Positions 7,964 through 17,444 of a stretch of 64,000 nt of DNA are shown here, one piece after another. A program made the translations under genes and the position numbers. The stretch spans positions 3,224,001-3,288,000 of the forward strand of contig JAUJEB010000001.1 in assembly GCA_030442055.1 (NCBI GenBank), read 5' to 3'. Source of the DNA: Agaribacillus aureus. GTDB taxonomy: Bacteria > Bacteroidota > Bacteroidia > Cytophagales > Cyclobacteriaceae. Under the pieces are notes generated by a model. It did not search any database, was not told the DNA's origin, and saw only the letters and a list, made by a program, of their open reading frames with translations. The stretch's first letter is position 1. Every line of letters begins with the position of its first letter.

Positions 7964-9301
7964 ATGGAACTAACAAGAAGATCTTTTATCAAAAAAACTA
8001 CCGCTGCCGGATCGGCGGCAATTGTGGCGCCAACAATTATTCCATCAAAGGTTTTTGGTGCAAATGACCGCATAAACGCCGCTGTTTTAGGTGTTAACGG
8101 ACGTGGAAAAAACCATATCACAGGCCTGATGAATCAGAAAAATGTTCAAGTCACCATATTGTGCGACCCGGACATGAATATTCTGAAAGAACGTCAGAAG
8201 AGTTTCAAAAAAACCTATAATAAAGACGTAGCGCTCGAGCAGGATCTTCGCAGGGTAATGGACAACAAGGACATTGATGTTGTAAGTATTGCATCACCAA
8301 ATCATTGGCATGCACTTTCTGTCATATGGGCTTGTCAGGCCGGTAAAGATGTTTATGTTGAAAAGCCCGGTTCCCATAATATTTGGGAGGGCCGCAAAAT
8401 GGTGGAAGCCGCCCAAAAATATGATCGCATTGTCCAGCACGGCGTGCAATTGCGGAGCTCGCCCGCGATTAACGAGGCGATACAATTAATGCGTGAGGGG
8501 TATATCGGCAGAGTATATATGGCACGTGGCCTGGTTTTTCGATGGAGAGCAGATATTGGAGATCAGGGATTCTCTCCTGTACCGGAGGGTATTGATTACG
8601 ATCTGTGGACCGGCCCTGCACCAATGCGCCCTTTTACCAAAAACCTTGTGCATTATAACTGGCACTGGCATTGGGACTATGGCAATGGCGATGTAGGCAA
8701 CCAGGGAATACACGAAACGGACCTGTGTATGTGGGGATTAGATGTTGGGTTTCCGACAAAAATTACCTCCATGGGAGGAAAATTCCTTTGGGACGACTGT
8801 AAGGAGGTGCCTGAGGTACTTACTTCTATTTACAAATACCCGGACGAGGACAAGATCATACAATTTGAAGTACGTCCCTGGTGTACAAATACCGAAGAAG
8901 GCACTACCGTCGGCAATATTTTTTATGGTGACAAAGGGATATTGGTGGTAGACGGCTATGATAAGTACAAGACTTATTTGGGTAAGAATAGAAAGCCTGG
9001 TAAATCGGGAGAAGATGGGGGTGAGTCAGGAACCGGTATGGACAGAGGGGCTGGTGGTACCGATGGGCACTTCGCTAATTTTATCGATGCTGTTCGCAAA
9101 CACGACAAAACTATACTTAACGGCCCGGTAGAAACTGCCCACCTTTCTTCAGGATTAGCGCATCTTGGAAATATTGCCTACAGGTTAGAACGCGTTTTAA
9201 CATTTAACCCGAGTTCCGAGACGTTTGTGAATGACCCTGAAGCAGACCGTATGCTAACTAGAAATTATCGTGGCGAATATGTGGTCCCGAACAAAGTATA
9301 G
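7964..9301 (+). CDS. Gfo/Idh/MocA-family oxidoreductase with Tat-type signal
   Basis: A 445-residue NAD(P)-dependent oxidoreductase. The N-terminus (MELTRRSFIKKTTAAGSAA) carries a twin-arginine export motif, as is usual for the secreted Gfo/Idh/MocA proteins of Bacteroidota and Planctomycetes. The Rossmann fold follows with GVNGRG near residue 45, and the EKPG motif (VYVEKPGSHN) near residue 133 is the family's conserved nicotinamide-site signature. The C-terminal part (WHWHWDYGNGDVGNQGIHETDLCMW) supplies the substrate domain with conserved His and Asp. Such exported members probably use tightly bound cofactor to act on sugars or sugar acids. It precedes the PUL-type locus on the same strand and may belong to the same glycan pathway, but a 542-bp gap separates it from the regulator. 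Confidence 0.92.
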   Translation: MELTRRSFIKKTTAAGSAAIVAPTIIPSKVFGANDRINAAVLGVNGRGKNHITGLMNQKNVQVTILCDPDMNILKERQKSFKKTYNKDVALEQDLRRVMDNKDIDVVSIASPNHWHALSVIWACQAGKDVYVEKPGSHNIWEGRKMVEAAQKYDRIVQHGVQLRSSPAINEAIQLMREGYIGRVYMARGLVFRWRADIGDQGFSPVPEGIDYDLWTGPAPMRPFTKNLVHYNWHWHWDYGNGDVGNQGIHETDLCMWGLDVGFPTKITSMGGKFLWDDCKEVPEVLTSIYKYPDEDKIIQFEVRPWCTNTEEGTTVGNIFYGDKGILVVDGYDKYKTYLGKNRKPGKSGEDGGESGTGMDRGAGGTDGHFANFIDAVRKHDKTILNGPVETAHLSSGLAHLGNIAYRLERVLTFNPSSETFVNDPEADRMLTRNYRGEYVVPNKV

Positions 9302-9843
9302 CTAATACTTAAAATTCAGATATTCGCAAGGGATATAAAACATTAAAATTATTCCCGCAAAAGTTAGTGGCATTTTCAGAAATGGCCATATGGAAGTTTT
9401 CATCTCTGAATATCTTCCAACAAAAAAAACAGAGCTCCAGCAACAGTAGAATCTGTTGCTGGATACTTATATACCTGCCAGTTAATGGAAAAGGGGAAAC
9501 AGCCCCTGAATGTTTGCCCGCCAGTTCAGCGAGGCGCTGCATATGGAAAAATTCCAGCCTGTCCCGTTACGCAGGGTGATTTTGGTAAATTCAAAAATCC
9601 TGACTATCTTTTATTTTAACGTGAGTTGCTAATCAATACTCAAAAGCCTTCCCCTCAAAAGCGGGAACAAAGATTTGAGTACGAAAAGCCACAAAGTTTT
9701 TACAAATTTGTGACACCACGCCGTTGCTTACCGTCATTTTCCCCCAAAAAGGTTATGAGTGACGATCAAAACGGTTTTTACGTAAAGATGATATCTGAGG
9801 TTGTTTCCAAAGATAAATGTTCGGCGATGTATAAATACCGAGG
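9302..9843. other. Intergenic region with a perfect hairpin
   Basis: This 542-bp region upstream of the HTCC gene has one strong structure: CCAGCAACAG at 9437-9446 pairs with CTGTTGCTGG at 9453-9462 (10 bp, 6-nt loop). The A-tract lies on its left side, so it would act as a terminator for minus-strand transcription, yet no minus-strand gene lies to the right. It may limit antisense transcription or serve as the 3' end of the oxidoreductase mRNA. A 73-codon frame at 9626-9847 is probably chance. Confidence 0.55.
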
Positions 9844-12800
9844 ATGAATCTGCAAAATGGTACCATATCAAAGTTCTTATTGGTGGCAGTCACACTTCTT
9901 AGCATTTATTCCGTAGCTGCTGCACAAGACCAACAGATCGCATTCAGACATCTTTCGACAGTTGATGGCCTTTCCAATTTTACCGTATTGAGTATAACCC
10001 AAGACCGACAGGGATTTATGTGGTTTGGGACCATGGATGGACTCAACCGATTTGATGGGAAACAAATAAGAACCTACAGGTTTGATAAGGATGATCCATA
10101 TTCCCTGGGAAATAACTTAGTTCACGCCCTGCTCTGTACAAGTGATTCGGGATTGTGGGTTGGCACCGGTCAGGGACTTTACTATTACGATTACCATCAC
10201 GATAGTTTTCACACTGTACCGGTGCCAGACGTGGAAGGTGCAGGTATTGAAGACCTGGAGATCAAAAGCATCATTCAAGATCAGCAACACATTTGGCTCG
10301 GGACTTCACAGGGACTGTTCAGATACAATTTAAAAAGTGAACAGTTTGACCCTTATCTTAAACAGGGTGCAAAGAACATAATTACTGAAACCGTTGAGGC
10401 TATACATAAGGCCGATGATGGGGGCATATGGATTGGAGGCAAGCAGGGATTGTTGCTATACAAAAACGGCAACCTTGTCGAAATTGAAATTGACAGGGAT
10501 TTAAAATATCAGGATAAAACAAATGTTATCAGCATTAATTCTGATGAAACCGGGCGTATTTGGTTTGGAACCCTGGACCAGGATGCCGGCCTTATTATTT
10601 ACGATCCTGTGAAAGAAAAATTTACCGACCTCAATACCCGGGATGGTTTTATACCACATAATAAGGTCAATTGCTTATATAAATTTGATGCGGGCAAGAT
10701 TTGGGTGGGAACTACCTGGGGATTATCCGTGATTGATCAGAATAACTTCTCTTCACAACATTTATTTTATGAAAGGCAAAACCCAGGTAGCATTTCGCAT
10801 AATTCCATCAGGGACATCTACCAGGGAGAGGACGGGATTATCTGGATAGGAACCTATTCCGGTGGCGTCAATTATTTTGATACCAGAAGCCAGCTGATCA
10901 GGCATCATACAAACATATATCAAAACAAATATTCATTAAGCTTCAATATTGTATCATCAATTTTTGAAGATAGCCATAAAGACCTGTGGATAGGGACAGA
11001 ATACGGAGGCTTAAATGTATTAAGCCGGTCGGACAAAACTTACAGTGTATTGAGGAGAAGTAAAGATCCCAATAGCCTTAAAAGCGACAACGTAAAAAGT
11101 ACTATCGAAGACAACAAAGGCAGAAAATTTATCGCCACCCAATTTGGTTTAAGTATTTATGATCCCACATCGCGATCCTTTTTTAATGTTGACGACACGC
11201 CGGGGCCAAGAGGGCGGTTGAATTTTTATGGTGTTCTCGATTTGTGTAAAGACAACGCAGGTAACATCTGGATCGGAACGCACCGCTGGATAGGTATTAG
11301 CAAAATCCCGGGTCCCGGGTATCTGTTAATGTACGATACAAACAGCGATAGTATTATCCATTATTATCCGGAGAACAAAAAACTGGCGATTATTGAGGGT
11401 GGTGTAAACACGCTGGTATATGATCCCGACAAAGACATCATTTGGTCCGGAGGAGATAATGGGTTGACCGGATTTGACAATAAAACCAAAAGATATTTGA
11501 CAGATGATACCTTTTATCAAGCTGCAAAAACAATAGAGGGCACTGTCATCAATGATCTTTTTTTAGATGAAAATGATCTTTTGTGGATTGCCACCTTTGG
11601 GCAAGGCCTGTTTATAATGGATGTCAATTCATTTCAGTTAAGAAAAATTTCCGCCAGGGAAGGGCTTGCGGAAAGCAGCTTCTATTCAATAACCGGTGAT
11701 AACGATGGAAATATCTGGACAAGTGTCAGCGCCTATCTTTTAAAAATAGATGCCTCCACTAATATCCACGACAGGGTAAATCACGTGGAAAGATATGGTA
11801 TTCAGGAAGGGTTTCCACCACAGCAATTCTTCAGGTCGGCGGCGTGCAAAGGTTCGGACGGGACGTTGTATTTTGGAGGAGATGATGGTTATATTGCTTT
11901 TAAGCCGGAGGAAGTGGAGAATATTGTGTTTCACCCTTCTGTTGCGATCCTGGATATTTTAGTCAACGGGAAGTCCCTGGAGCTGACATCAGATAAAGAA
12001 AATCAGCATTTAAATGTCGCCTCCTTAAAAAGTTTGCCGCTCACCTACGACCAGTCGAGCTTTGCCGTACAATTTATCGCCCCAAACTTTATTAATCCCG
12101 ACAACACGTGGTATCAGTATCAATTGTCCGGAATACACGAATCCTGGCAGGATCTGGGAAATTCAAATACAATTAATTTTACAGAACTTAAAGCCGGCGA
12201 TTATGAATTAAAAATCAGGGCCTCCAGCGATCCTGAAAGTTTCTCCGAAGACTATACTTCTATTTTATTAAACGTAGCGCCACCTTATTGGGGAACGCCG
12301 CTTGCCTACTTCATTTACTTCGTTTTAATACTTTCACTGCTTTACATTTTTTTCGTCATATCCAGAAAATGGGAACGGCTGAATCAAAATCTAAAGTTCG
12401 AGCACCTGCAACGGGAGCAGGAAAAGGAATTCAATCAAAAAAGGGTGAAATTTTTTACAGACATATCCCACGAGCTCAGAACACCGCTGACACTCATTCT
12501 GGCTCCCCTGGAGAGAATTATAAAATCAAACTTTGGCAATTTGAAAGTTAAAAATCAGCTGATGCTTATGCTGAGAAACGGCGAACGGATGCTTCAGCTG
12601 ATTAACCAACTGCTGGACCTCCGAAAACTGGAGACCGGCCACATGCAACTTCAGGTAGCCAAAGGAAATATGGCGCAATTCATAAAAGAGATCTCCCTAT
12701 CATTTCGCGAGCTTGCCCATGACAGGAATATTGAATTCGAAGTAATCTCTAACCAGGAAACCGTAAACGTTTGGTTTGACAGAGATAAGTTTGAGATTAT

Positions 12801-14067
12801 ACTGTTTAACTTACTTTCAAATGCCATCAAGTATACACCGGAATATGGGAAAATATCCGTACAGATCGGAACTGGTGATTCCAATACGGATACAGAAAGT
12901 ACTACTCAAAAAACGGCGAAGTCAGCTTTCATTAGGATTGATAATACCGGCTATGGAATCCCCGAAGATCAAATAGGTCATATTTTCGAACGGTTTTACT
13001 CCGGGAAGGAGGATCTTGCCGATGGACATTCAAGCGGCGTCGGCCTTGAGATCGTGAAAAATATGGTCGATCTTCACAAAGGAGAGATTTTTGTAGAGAG
13101 CAAATACGATAAAAACGGTATCAATGGCATCACCAGTTTTAAAATCTCATTAAAATCCGGCAAAAAACATTTTACGAAGAACGAAATTCTTAAGGATTAC
13201 AAAAGCAGCGAAGACATCTCAAATTACAAAAACCCCGCCGCAAATACTTCTCCGGCTGTAGCAACGATCGGTTCAGCTGACAATTTAAGTGTTGTCGATG
13301 ACCCGGGTAAAGAATCGATCCTTATCGTGGAAGACAACAATGAAGTCAGGGCCCTGGTAGTAAATCTATTCAGGGATCAATACAATACCATTGAAGCCGC
13401 CAATGGATGGGACGGGTTAAAGCTGGCCAGGGAGAAAATACCAGACCTGGTCATCAGTGACATTATGATGCCTGCCATGGATGGTATCGAGTTTTGCAGA
13501 AAAGTTAAATCCGATATAGCTACAAGTCATATACCTGTGATATTATTGACGGCAAGAACCGCGGTGACATTTAAGTATGAAGGGTTAGAGACCGGCGCCG
13601 ATGACTACATCGTTAAACCATTCAACGTTGACGATTTAAGATTGAGATCACAAAACCTCATAAGGCAGCGAAAGCTCCTGAAGGAACGGTTTAGTCAAAC
13701 CGGATCCATAATTCCGGCAGAAATTTCATTGACCTCTGTCGATGAAAAGTTAATACAAAAAACGCTGGATTATATTTCCGAGAACATTGGGGAAAGTGAT
13801 CTTACCGTTGACAAAATTGCCAGGGAAATCGGTATGAGCAGAACCAATTTTTATCGCAAGATCAAAGCCCTGACAAACCTGAGTCCGGCGGAATTTTTAA
13901 GAAAGATTCGAATGGATCATGCAGCACAACTCCTTAGAACAAACAAGATCCGCGTATCGGAGGTCAGGTTTATGGTGGGAATTTCCGACGCAGATTATTT
14001 CCGGGATTGCTTTAAAAAGCAATTCGGAGTAACCCCAAAAGTTTACATCGAAAACCAGAAAAACTAG
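9844..14067 (+). CDS. Hybrid two-component system regulator (HTCC) with beta-propeller sensor and AraC output
   Basis: A 1407-residue one-protein two-component system. A signal peptide (to about residue 27) is followed by two seven-bladed-type Reg_prop propellers (repeats such as GLWVGTGQGLYYYD and DLLWIATFGQGLFIMD) to about residue 700, a Y_Y_Y domain, and a membrane helix near 820-842. Next come HisKA with ISHELRTPLTLILAPLERI (His about 876), HATPase (NLLSNAIKYTPEYG; DNTGYGIPEDQIG), a receiver domain (ILIVEDNNEVRA; phospho-acceptor in VISDIMMPAMDG, about 1205) and a C-terminal AraC HTH (about 1310-1407). The family binds oligosaccharides in the periplasm and activates adjacent susCD genes. 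It is encoded directly upstream of susC/susD, and a 22-bp phased repeat array just after its stop is a likely target. Confidence 0.96.
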   Translation: MNLQNGTISKFLLVAVTLLSIYSVAAAQDQQIAFRHLSTVDGLSNFTVLSITQDRQGFMWFGTMDGLNRFDGKQIRTYRFDKDDPYSLGNNLVHALLCTSDSGLWVGTGQGLYYYDYHHDSFHTVPVPDVEGAGIEDLEIKSIIQDQQHIWLGTSQGLFRYNLKSEQFDPYLKQGAKNIITETVEAIHKADDGGIWIGGKQGLLLYKNGNLVEIEIDRDLKYQDKTNVISINSDETGRIWFGTLDQDAGLIIYDPVKEKFTDLNTRDGFIPHNKVNCLYKFDAGKIWVGTTWGLSVIDQNNFSSQHLFYERQNPGSISHNSIRDIYQGEDGIIWIGTYSGGVNYFDTRSQLIRHHTNIYQNKYSLSFNIVSSIFEDSHKDLWIGTEYGGLNVLSRSDKTYSVLRRSKDPNSLKSDNVKSTIEDNKGRKFIATQFGLSIYDPTSRSFFNVDDTPGPRGRLNFYGVLDLCKDNAGNIWIGTHRWIGISKIPGPGYLLMYDTNSDSIIHYYPENKKLAIIEGGVNTLVYDPDKDIIWSGGDNGLTGFDNKTKRYLTDDTFYQAAKTIEGTVINDLFLDENDLLWIATFGQGLFIMDVNSFQLRKISAREGLAESSFYSITGDNDGNIWTSVSAYLLKIDASTNIHDRVNHVERYGIQEGFPPQQFFRSAACKGSDGTLYFGGDDGYIAFKPEEVENIVFHPSVAILDILVNGKSLELTSDKENQHLNVASLKSLPLTYDQSSFAVQFIAPNFINPDNTWYQYQLSGIHESWQDLGNSNTINFTELKAGDYELKIRASSDPESFSEDYTSILLNVAPPYWGTPLAYFIYFVLILSLLYIFFVISRKWERLNQNLKFEHLQREQEKEFNQKRVKFFTDISHELRTPLTLILAPLERIIKSNFGNLKVKNQLMLMLRNGERMLQLINQLLDLRKLETGHMQLQVAKGNMAQFIKEISLSFRELAHDRNIEFEVISNQETVNVWFDRDKFEIILFNLLSNAIKYTPEYGKISVQIGTGDSNTDTESTTQKTAKSAFIRIDNTGYGIPEDQIGHIFERFYSGKEDLADGHSSGVGLEIVKNMVDLHKGEIFVESKYDKNGINGITSFKISLKSGKKHFTKNEILKDYKSSEDISNYKNPAANTSPAVATIGSADNLSVVDDPGKESILIVEDNNEVRALVVNLFRDQYNTIEAANGWDGLKLAREKIPDLVISDIMMPAMDGIEFCRKVKSDIATSHIPVILLTARTAVTFKYEGLETGADDYIVKPFNVDDLRLRSQNLIRQRKLLKERFSQTGSIIPAEISLTSVDEKLIQKTLDYISENIGESDLTVDKIAREIGMSRTNFYRKIKALTNLSPAEFLRKIRMDHAAQLLRTNKIRVSEVRFMVGISDADYFRDCFKKQFGVTPKVYIENQKN

Positions 14068-14092
14068 CCCTCTCATTGAAATAGAGATGCTT

Positions 14093-14158
14093 TTGCAACA
14101 TTTGTCCCGTCTTTTTGGCACATCCTGACCCGGGTGTTGCACCATATGTCCTGCTTTA
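14093..14158 (+). promoter_or_regulatory. 22-bp phased direct-repeat array upstream of susC
   Basis: Three consecutive 22-bp units begin with TTGCAACAT (14093), TTGGCACAT (14115) and TTGCACCAT (14137). A weaker fourth starts with TTGGAAT at 14159. Units 1 and 3 also share TGTCC and a TTGG border, and match at about 20 of 26 positions. A two-helical-turn period is what an AraC-type DNA-binding domain bound in tandem would use. The array sits 25 bp after the HTCC stop and about 250-320 bp before the susC start. Confidence 0.5.
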
Positions 14159-14218
14159 TTGGAATGCCGTTTTGAGTTATTCGCTACGCTTCTTAATACA
14201 TTGATTTAAAAAAAGCAA

Positions 14219-14320
14219 ATGATGAGAAGGGTTCAATCTACGAAAAGCAAACTCATTTTCCAGTTGATAGTAGTAGTCGCCATTATTGTTTGTCTGTCAC
14301 TCTTCCTCATTTATATATAG
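14219..14320 (+). CDS. Possible 33-residue single-span membrane peptide
   Basis: A short frame starting ATGATGAGAAGG encodes a basic N-terminus (MMRRVQSTKSK) and an uninterrupted hydrophobic helix (LIFQLIVVVAIIVCLSLFLI), ending at TAG. The positive-inside pattern is that of a real small membrane protein. It lies between the repeat array and susC in the same direction, 89 bp before susC. With so few codons a chance frame cannot be excluded. Confidence 0.35.
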   Translation: MMRRVQSTKSKLIFQLIVVVAIIVCLSLFLIYI

Positions 14321-14409
14321 CGCATAAAACTAAATGCCTGAACAGGCAATTATCACCATCATTCAGACATCATAGACTTCACTTATGTTTTACCTAATAA
14401 ATACAAATT

Positions 14410-17400
14410 ATGAAGAATAATTACTTAGTAAGTATATTGATCCTGTGTTTGACATTTGAGGTGCGAGCGCAGCAAATTCAGATTACCGGTACGGTGACAT
14501 CCTCGGAGGATAAAGCCGGATTGCCCGGTGTCAACGTAATTGTGCAGGGCACCTCCACCGGCACAGTGACGGATGTCGATGGGACCTACGCACTCGAGGT
14601 TGCCGGAGAATCAGCTGTATTGGTATTCAGTTCGGTGGGATACCTCCAGGAAGAAGTCACTGTGGGAAGCCGGACATTAATCAACATGGTAATGTCTCCT
14701 GACATTACTTCCCTCGAGGAAATCGTGGTAGTCGGTTACGGAACCATGAAAAAATCCGACCTGACCGGTTCACTCACCTCAGTATCCGCAGATGACTATC
14801 AGCTGCAGCCAATCACCCGAATAGATCAGGCTTTGCAAGGCCGGGCAGCCGGTGTTACCGTGACGCAGACAAGCGGAGCGCCGGGAGCGGGTTATAAAAT
14901 CAGAATTAGGGGAGCCAATTCCATTAGCGGGAACAACGCCCCTTTGTACGTGATAGACGGATTGGTGGTCGGCGACATGAATTCCATCAATGTCAACGAC
15001 ATCGCCTCCATGGAGGTGCTGAAAGACGCTTCAGCTACCGCCATCTACGGTTCCAGGGGAGCAAATGGTGTAGTATTGATCACCACAAAAAGCGGGGGTA
15101 AGGGACCGGCAAAAATAGAAGTAGAGACATTCTATGGGGTATCTAAAGTGACCCAGAAACTTCCCGTGATGACACCGGCAGAATTTGCCGAAGGTGTGAA
15201 TTTTGCCGAAGGAACCGAGTTTTATACATCGGATGAAATAGCTGATTTAAGAAACGGTGGTGGTGAAGATTGGCACGAACGTTTTTTTCGCGAAGCTCCC
15301 TTTTCCAATTTGCAGTTGTCAGTAAGTGGCGGGTCCGATGCGATAAACTATTTTGTGTCCGGCAATTTGTACAATGCGGACGGTACTTTGAGAAATCAGA
15401 ACTATAAAAGATATTCGGTCCGTACAAATATCAATGCCACCTTATCAAAAAAAATAGGAGTTGGGCTCAATGCCTACTTTAGCCGCGAAGAAGAAACAGG
15501 CGTGCGGGCCAACCTTTACCAGGGATTGACATGGGACCCTACAACACCGGCATTTAATGAAACCGGAGATTATAATTTTGTGCCGCTGAAACCCGGGGTT
15601 GGCAATGGTGCGATAAATCAGCTGGTAGCCCCGGAAAACAATGTCAGGGAAAACTTTAACCATCAGATCATCGCCAACGGATATTTCAAGTACAATTTCC
15701 GCGATGATTTGGAACTTAATGTTTCAGGTGGATTGGAGCGGTTGGACAGGAATAATAACAGTTACACATCTATCCTTGTAAACCAGATAGGTGCCGCCAA
15801 AGTGTTTAACCAGGGTATAACCAGACTACAAAATACAAACCGGTTGACTTATACCTGGAATAAAAATTCGAATCACAGGCTGCAGATCGATGCCATTCAC
15901 GAGCAGCAATTTGTAAAAGCACAGGGAACAGAGGCAGAGGCCAGCGGATTTTTTTCAGACAATACTACTTACAAAAACCTGGGACTGGGTGCCATTCAGA
16001 GAACAACCAGCAAAGCCTATCCCAATGGTACCAATAATCCTGTGAGCGAAAGTTTACAATCCTTTTTGGGAAGAGTAAATTATTCCCTTTTTGACAAGTT
16101 TCTGTTTACAGCATCTATAAGGGCAGATGCCTCCAGCAAATTTGCAGAAAACAGCAGATGGGGATATTTTCCATCAGGTTCTTTTGCCTATAGAATTTCT
16201 GACGAAGCTTTTATCCAGGGCATAGAAATAATCGACGATTTGAAACTAAGAGTTAGCTTTGGCCAGATAGGCAGTCAGGCGATCGAGCCATTGACCAGGC
16301 GAGCTATTCCAATAATTGATACCATTGTAAACTATCCTTTCGAGGGAGAAGCATCAACCATAGGCGTGGCGCCTTCCAACAGGCTTGCAAATCCGGATTT
16401 AACTTGGGAAACAACCACCCAGGGAAATATAGGATTTGATATTGGCTTGTGGGATTCCAAATTAACGCTCTCACTGGACCTCTACCAGAAAAAGACTACC
16501 GATCTGCTGCTGGACCGCGTCTTGCCCTCTTATGTCGGCCCGACAGTGGTAACGCAAAATGTGGGCGAGGTTGAAAACAAAGGATTCGATCTCAGGCTTG
16601 GTGCCACTATTCTGGATACCGATGACTGGCATGTCAGCTCAATATTAAGCGTTTCAAAAAACAATAATAAGGTACTGGCCCTGGTCGATGACATAGAATT
16701 GATGGAGCTGGGCCTGGTTTATCAGACCAACACCTTCCCTGTAAACCCTACGGCAGTTCAGCTAGGAAAGCCTATCAGCACATTCAGAGGTTACGTTTTT
16801 GAAGGTGTCTATCAGCTGGGAGAAGAAGATGAAGCGGCCCGGTACGGAAAAGTACCCGGTCAGGCCAGGTATAAAGATATCAACGGAGATACGCTGATCA
16901 CTTCGGATGATATTGTTACTGTTGGTGATGGAAATCCGGATTTTACCTGGGGTTGGAACTGGACAGTATCCTGGAAAAAATTTGATCTGAATTTCTTATT
17001 ACTTGGATCTCACGGTAACGATATCTATAATTTCACCAGGATGAGAATGATGGGATTGGGCGCTGCACAATTCCACGCAGTGCATGCGGACTACAACAAC
17101 CGCTGGACACCAAGCAATCCCAGCGAAATTCCATCGGGCAGAGATGGTACGGAGTTTTTGTCTTCGCAGTTTATTGAAGACGGGTCATTCGTCTCTATGA
17201 AGAACATCACCCTTGGCTATAATTTTGATTTTCCCGGGAACAATTTTATCGAGTCATTACGAATTTATGCAAGTGCTGAAAACCTGTTTATCATAACCGA
17301 CTATACAGGTTTTGATCCGGAGGCTACCGCGTCGGGAAGCTCAGATGTTGATTTGGGTATTGACCTGAATGCCTATCCGATCAACCGCTCCTATTCCGTA

Positions 17401-17421
17401 GGATTGAAATTTATGTTTTGA
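14410..17421 (+). CDS. SusC/RagA-family TonB-linked outer membrane protein
   Basis: A 1003-residue outer-membrane transporter. The signal peptide ends near VRAQQ, and a carboxypeptidase-regulatory-like domain (ITGTVTSSEDKAGLPGVNVIV) occupies residues 24-100. The TonB box/SusC signature EEIVVVGYGTMKKSDLTGS follows, then the plug (YVIDGLVVGDMNSINVNDIASMEVLKDASATAIYG) and a 22-strand beta barrel ending in aromatic VGLKFMF. It imports oligosaccharides with its lid SusD, using TonB energy. The stop at 17421 lies 23 bp before the preferred susD start. Length is typical of the family. Confidence 0.97.
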   Translation: MKNNYLVSILILCLTFEVRAQQIQITGTVTSSEDKAGLPGVNVIVQGTSTGTVTDVDGTYALEVAGESAVLVFSSVGYLQEEVTVGSRTLINMVMSPDITSLEEIVVVGYGTMKKSDLTGSLTSVSADDYQLQPITRIDQALQGRAAGVTVTQTSGAPGAGYKIRIRGANSISGNNAPLYVIDGLVVGDMNSINVNDIASMEVLKDASATAIYGSRGANGVVLITTKSGGKGPAKIEVETFYGVSKVTQKLPVMTPAEFAEGVNFAEGTEFYTSDEIADLRNGGGEDWHERFFREAPFSNLQLSVSGGSDAINYFVSGNLYNADGTLRNQNYKRYSVRTNINATLSKKIGVGLNAYFSREEETGVRANLYQGLTWDPTTPAFNETGDYNFVPLKPGVGNGAINQLVAPENNVRENFNHQIIANGYFKYNFRDDLELNVSGGLERLDRNNNSYTSILVNQIGAAKVFNQGITRLQNTNRLTYTWNKNSNHRLQIDAIHEQQFVKAQGTEAEASGFFSDNTTYKNLGLGAIQRTTSKAYPNGTNNPVSESLQSFLGRVNYSLFDKFLFTASIRADASSKFAENSRWGYFPSGSFAYRISDEAFIQGIEIIDDLKLRVSFGQIGSQAIEPLTRRAIPIIDTIVNYPFEGEASTIGVAPSNRLANPDLTWETTTQGNIGFDIGLWDSKLTLSLDLYQKKTTDLLLDRVLPSYVGPTVVTQNVGEVENKGFDLRLGATILDTDDWHVSSILSVSKNNNKVLALVDDIELMELGLVYQTNTFPVNPTAVQLGKPISTFRGYVFEGVYQLGEEDEAARYGKVPGQARYKDINGDTLITSDDIVTVGDGNPDFTWGWNWTVSWKKFDLNFLLLGSHGNDIYNFTRMRMMGLGAAQFHAVHADYNNRWTPSNPSEIPSGRDGTEFLSSQFIEDGSFVSMKNITLGYNFDFPGNNFIESLRIYASAENLFIITDYTGFDPEATASGSSDVDLGIDLNAYPINRSYSVGLKFMF

Positions 17422-17444
17422 TTCAATTATTAACGCTATTAGAC

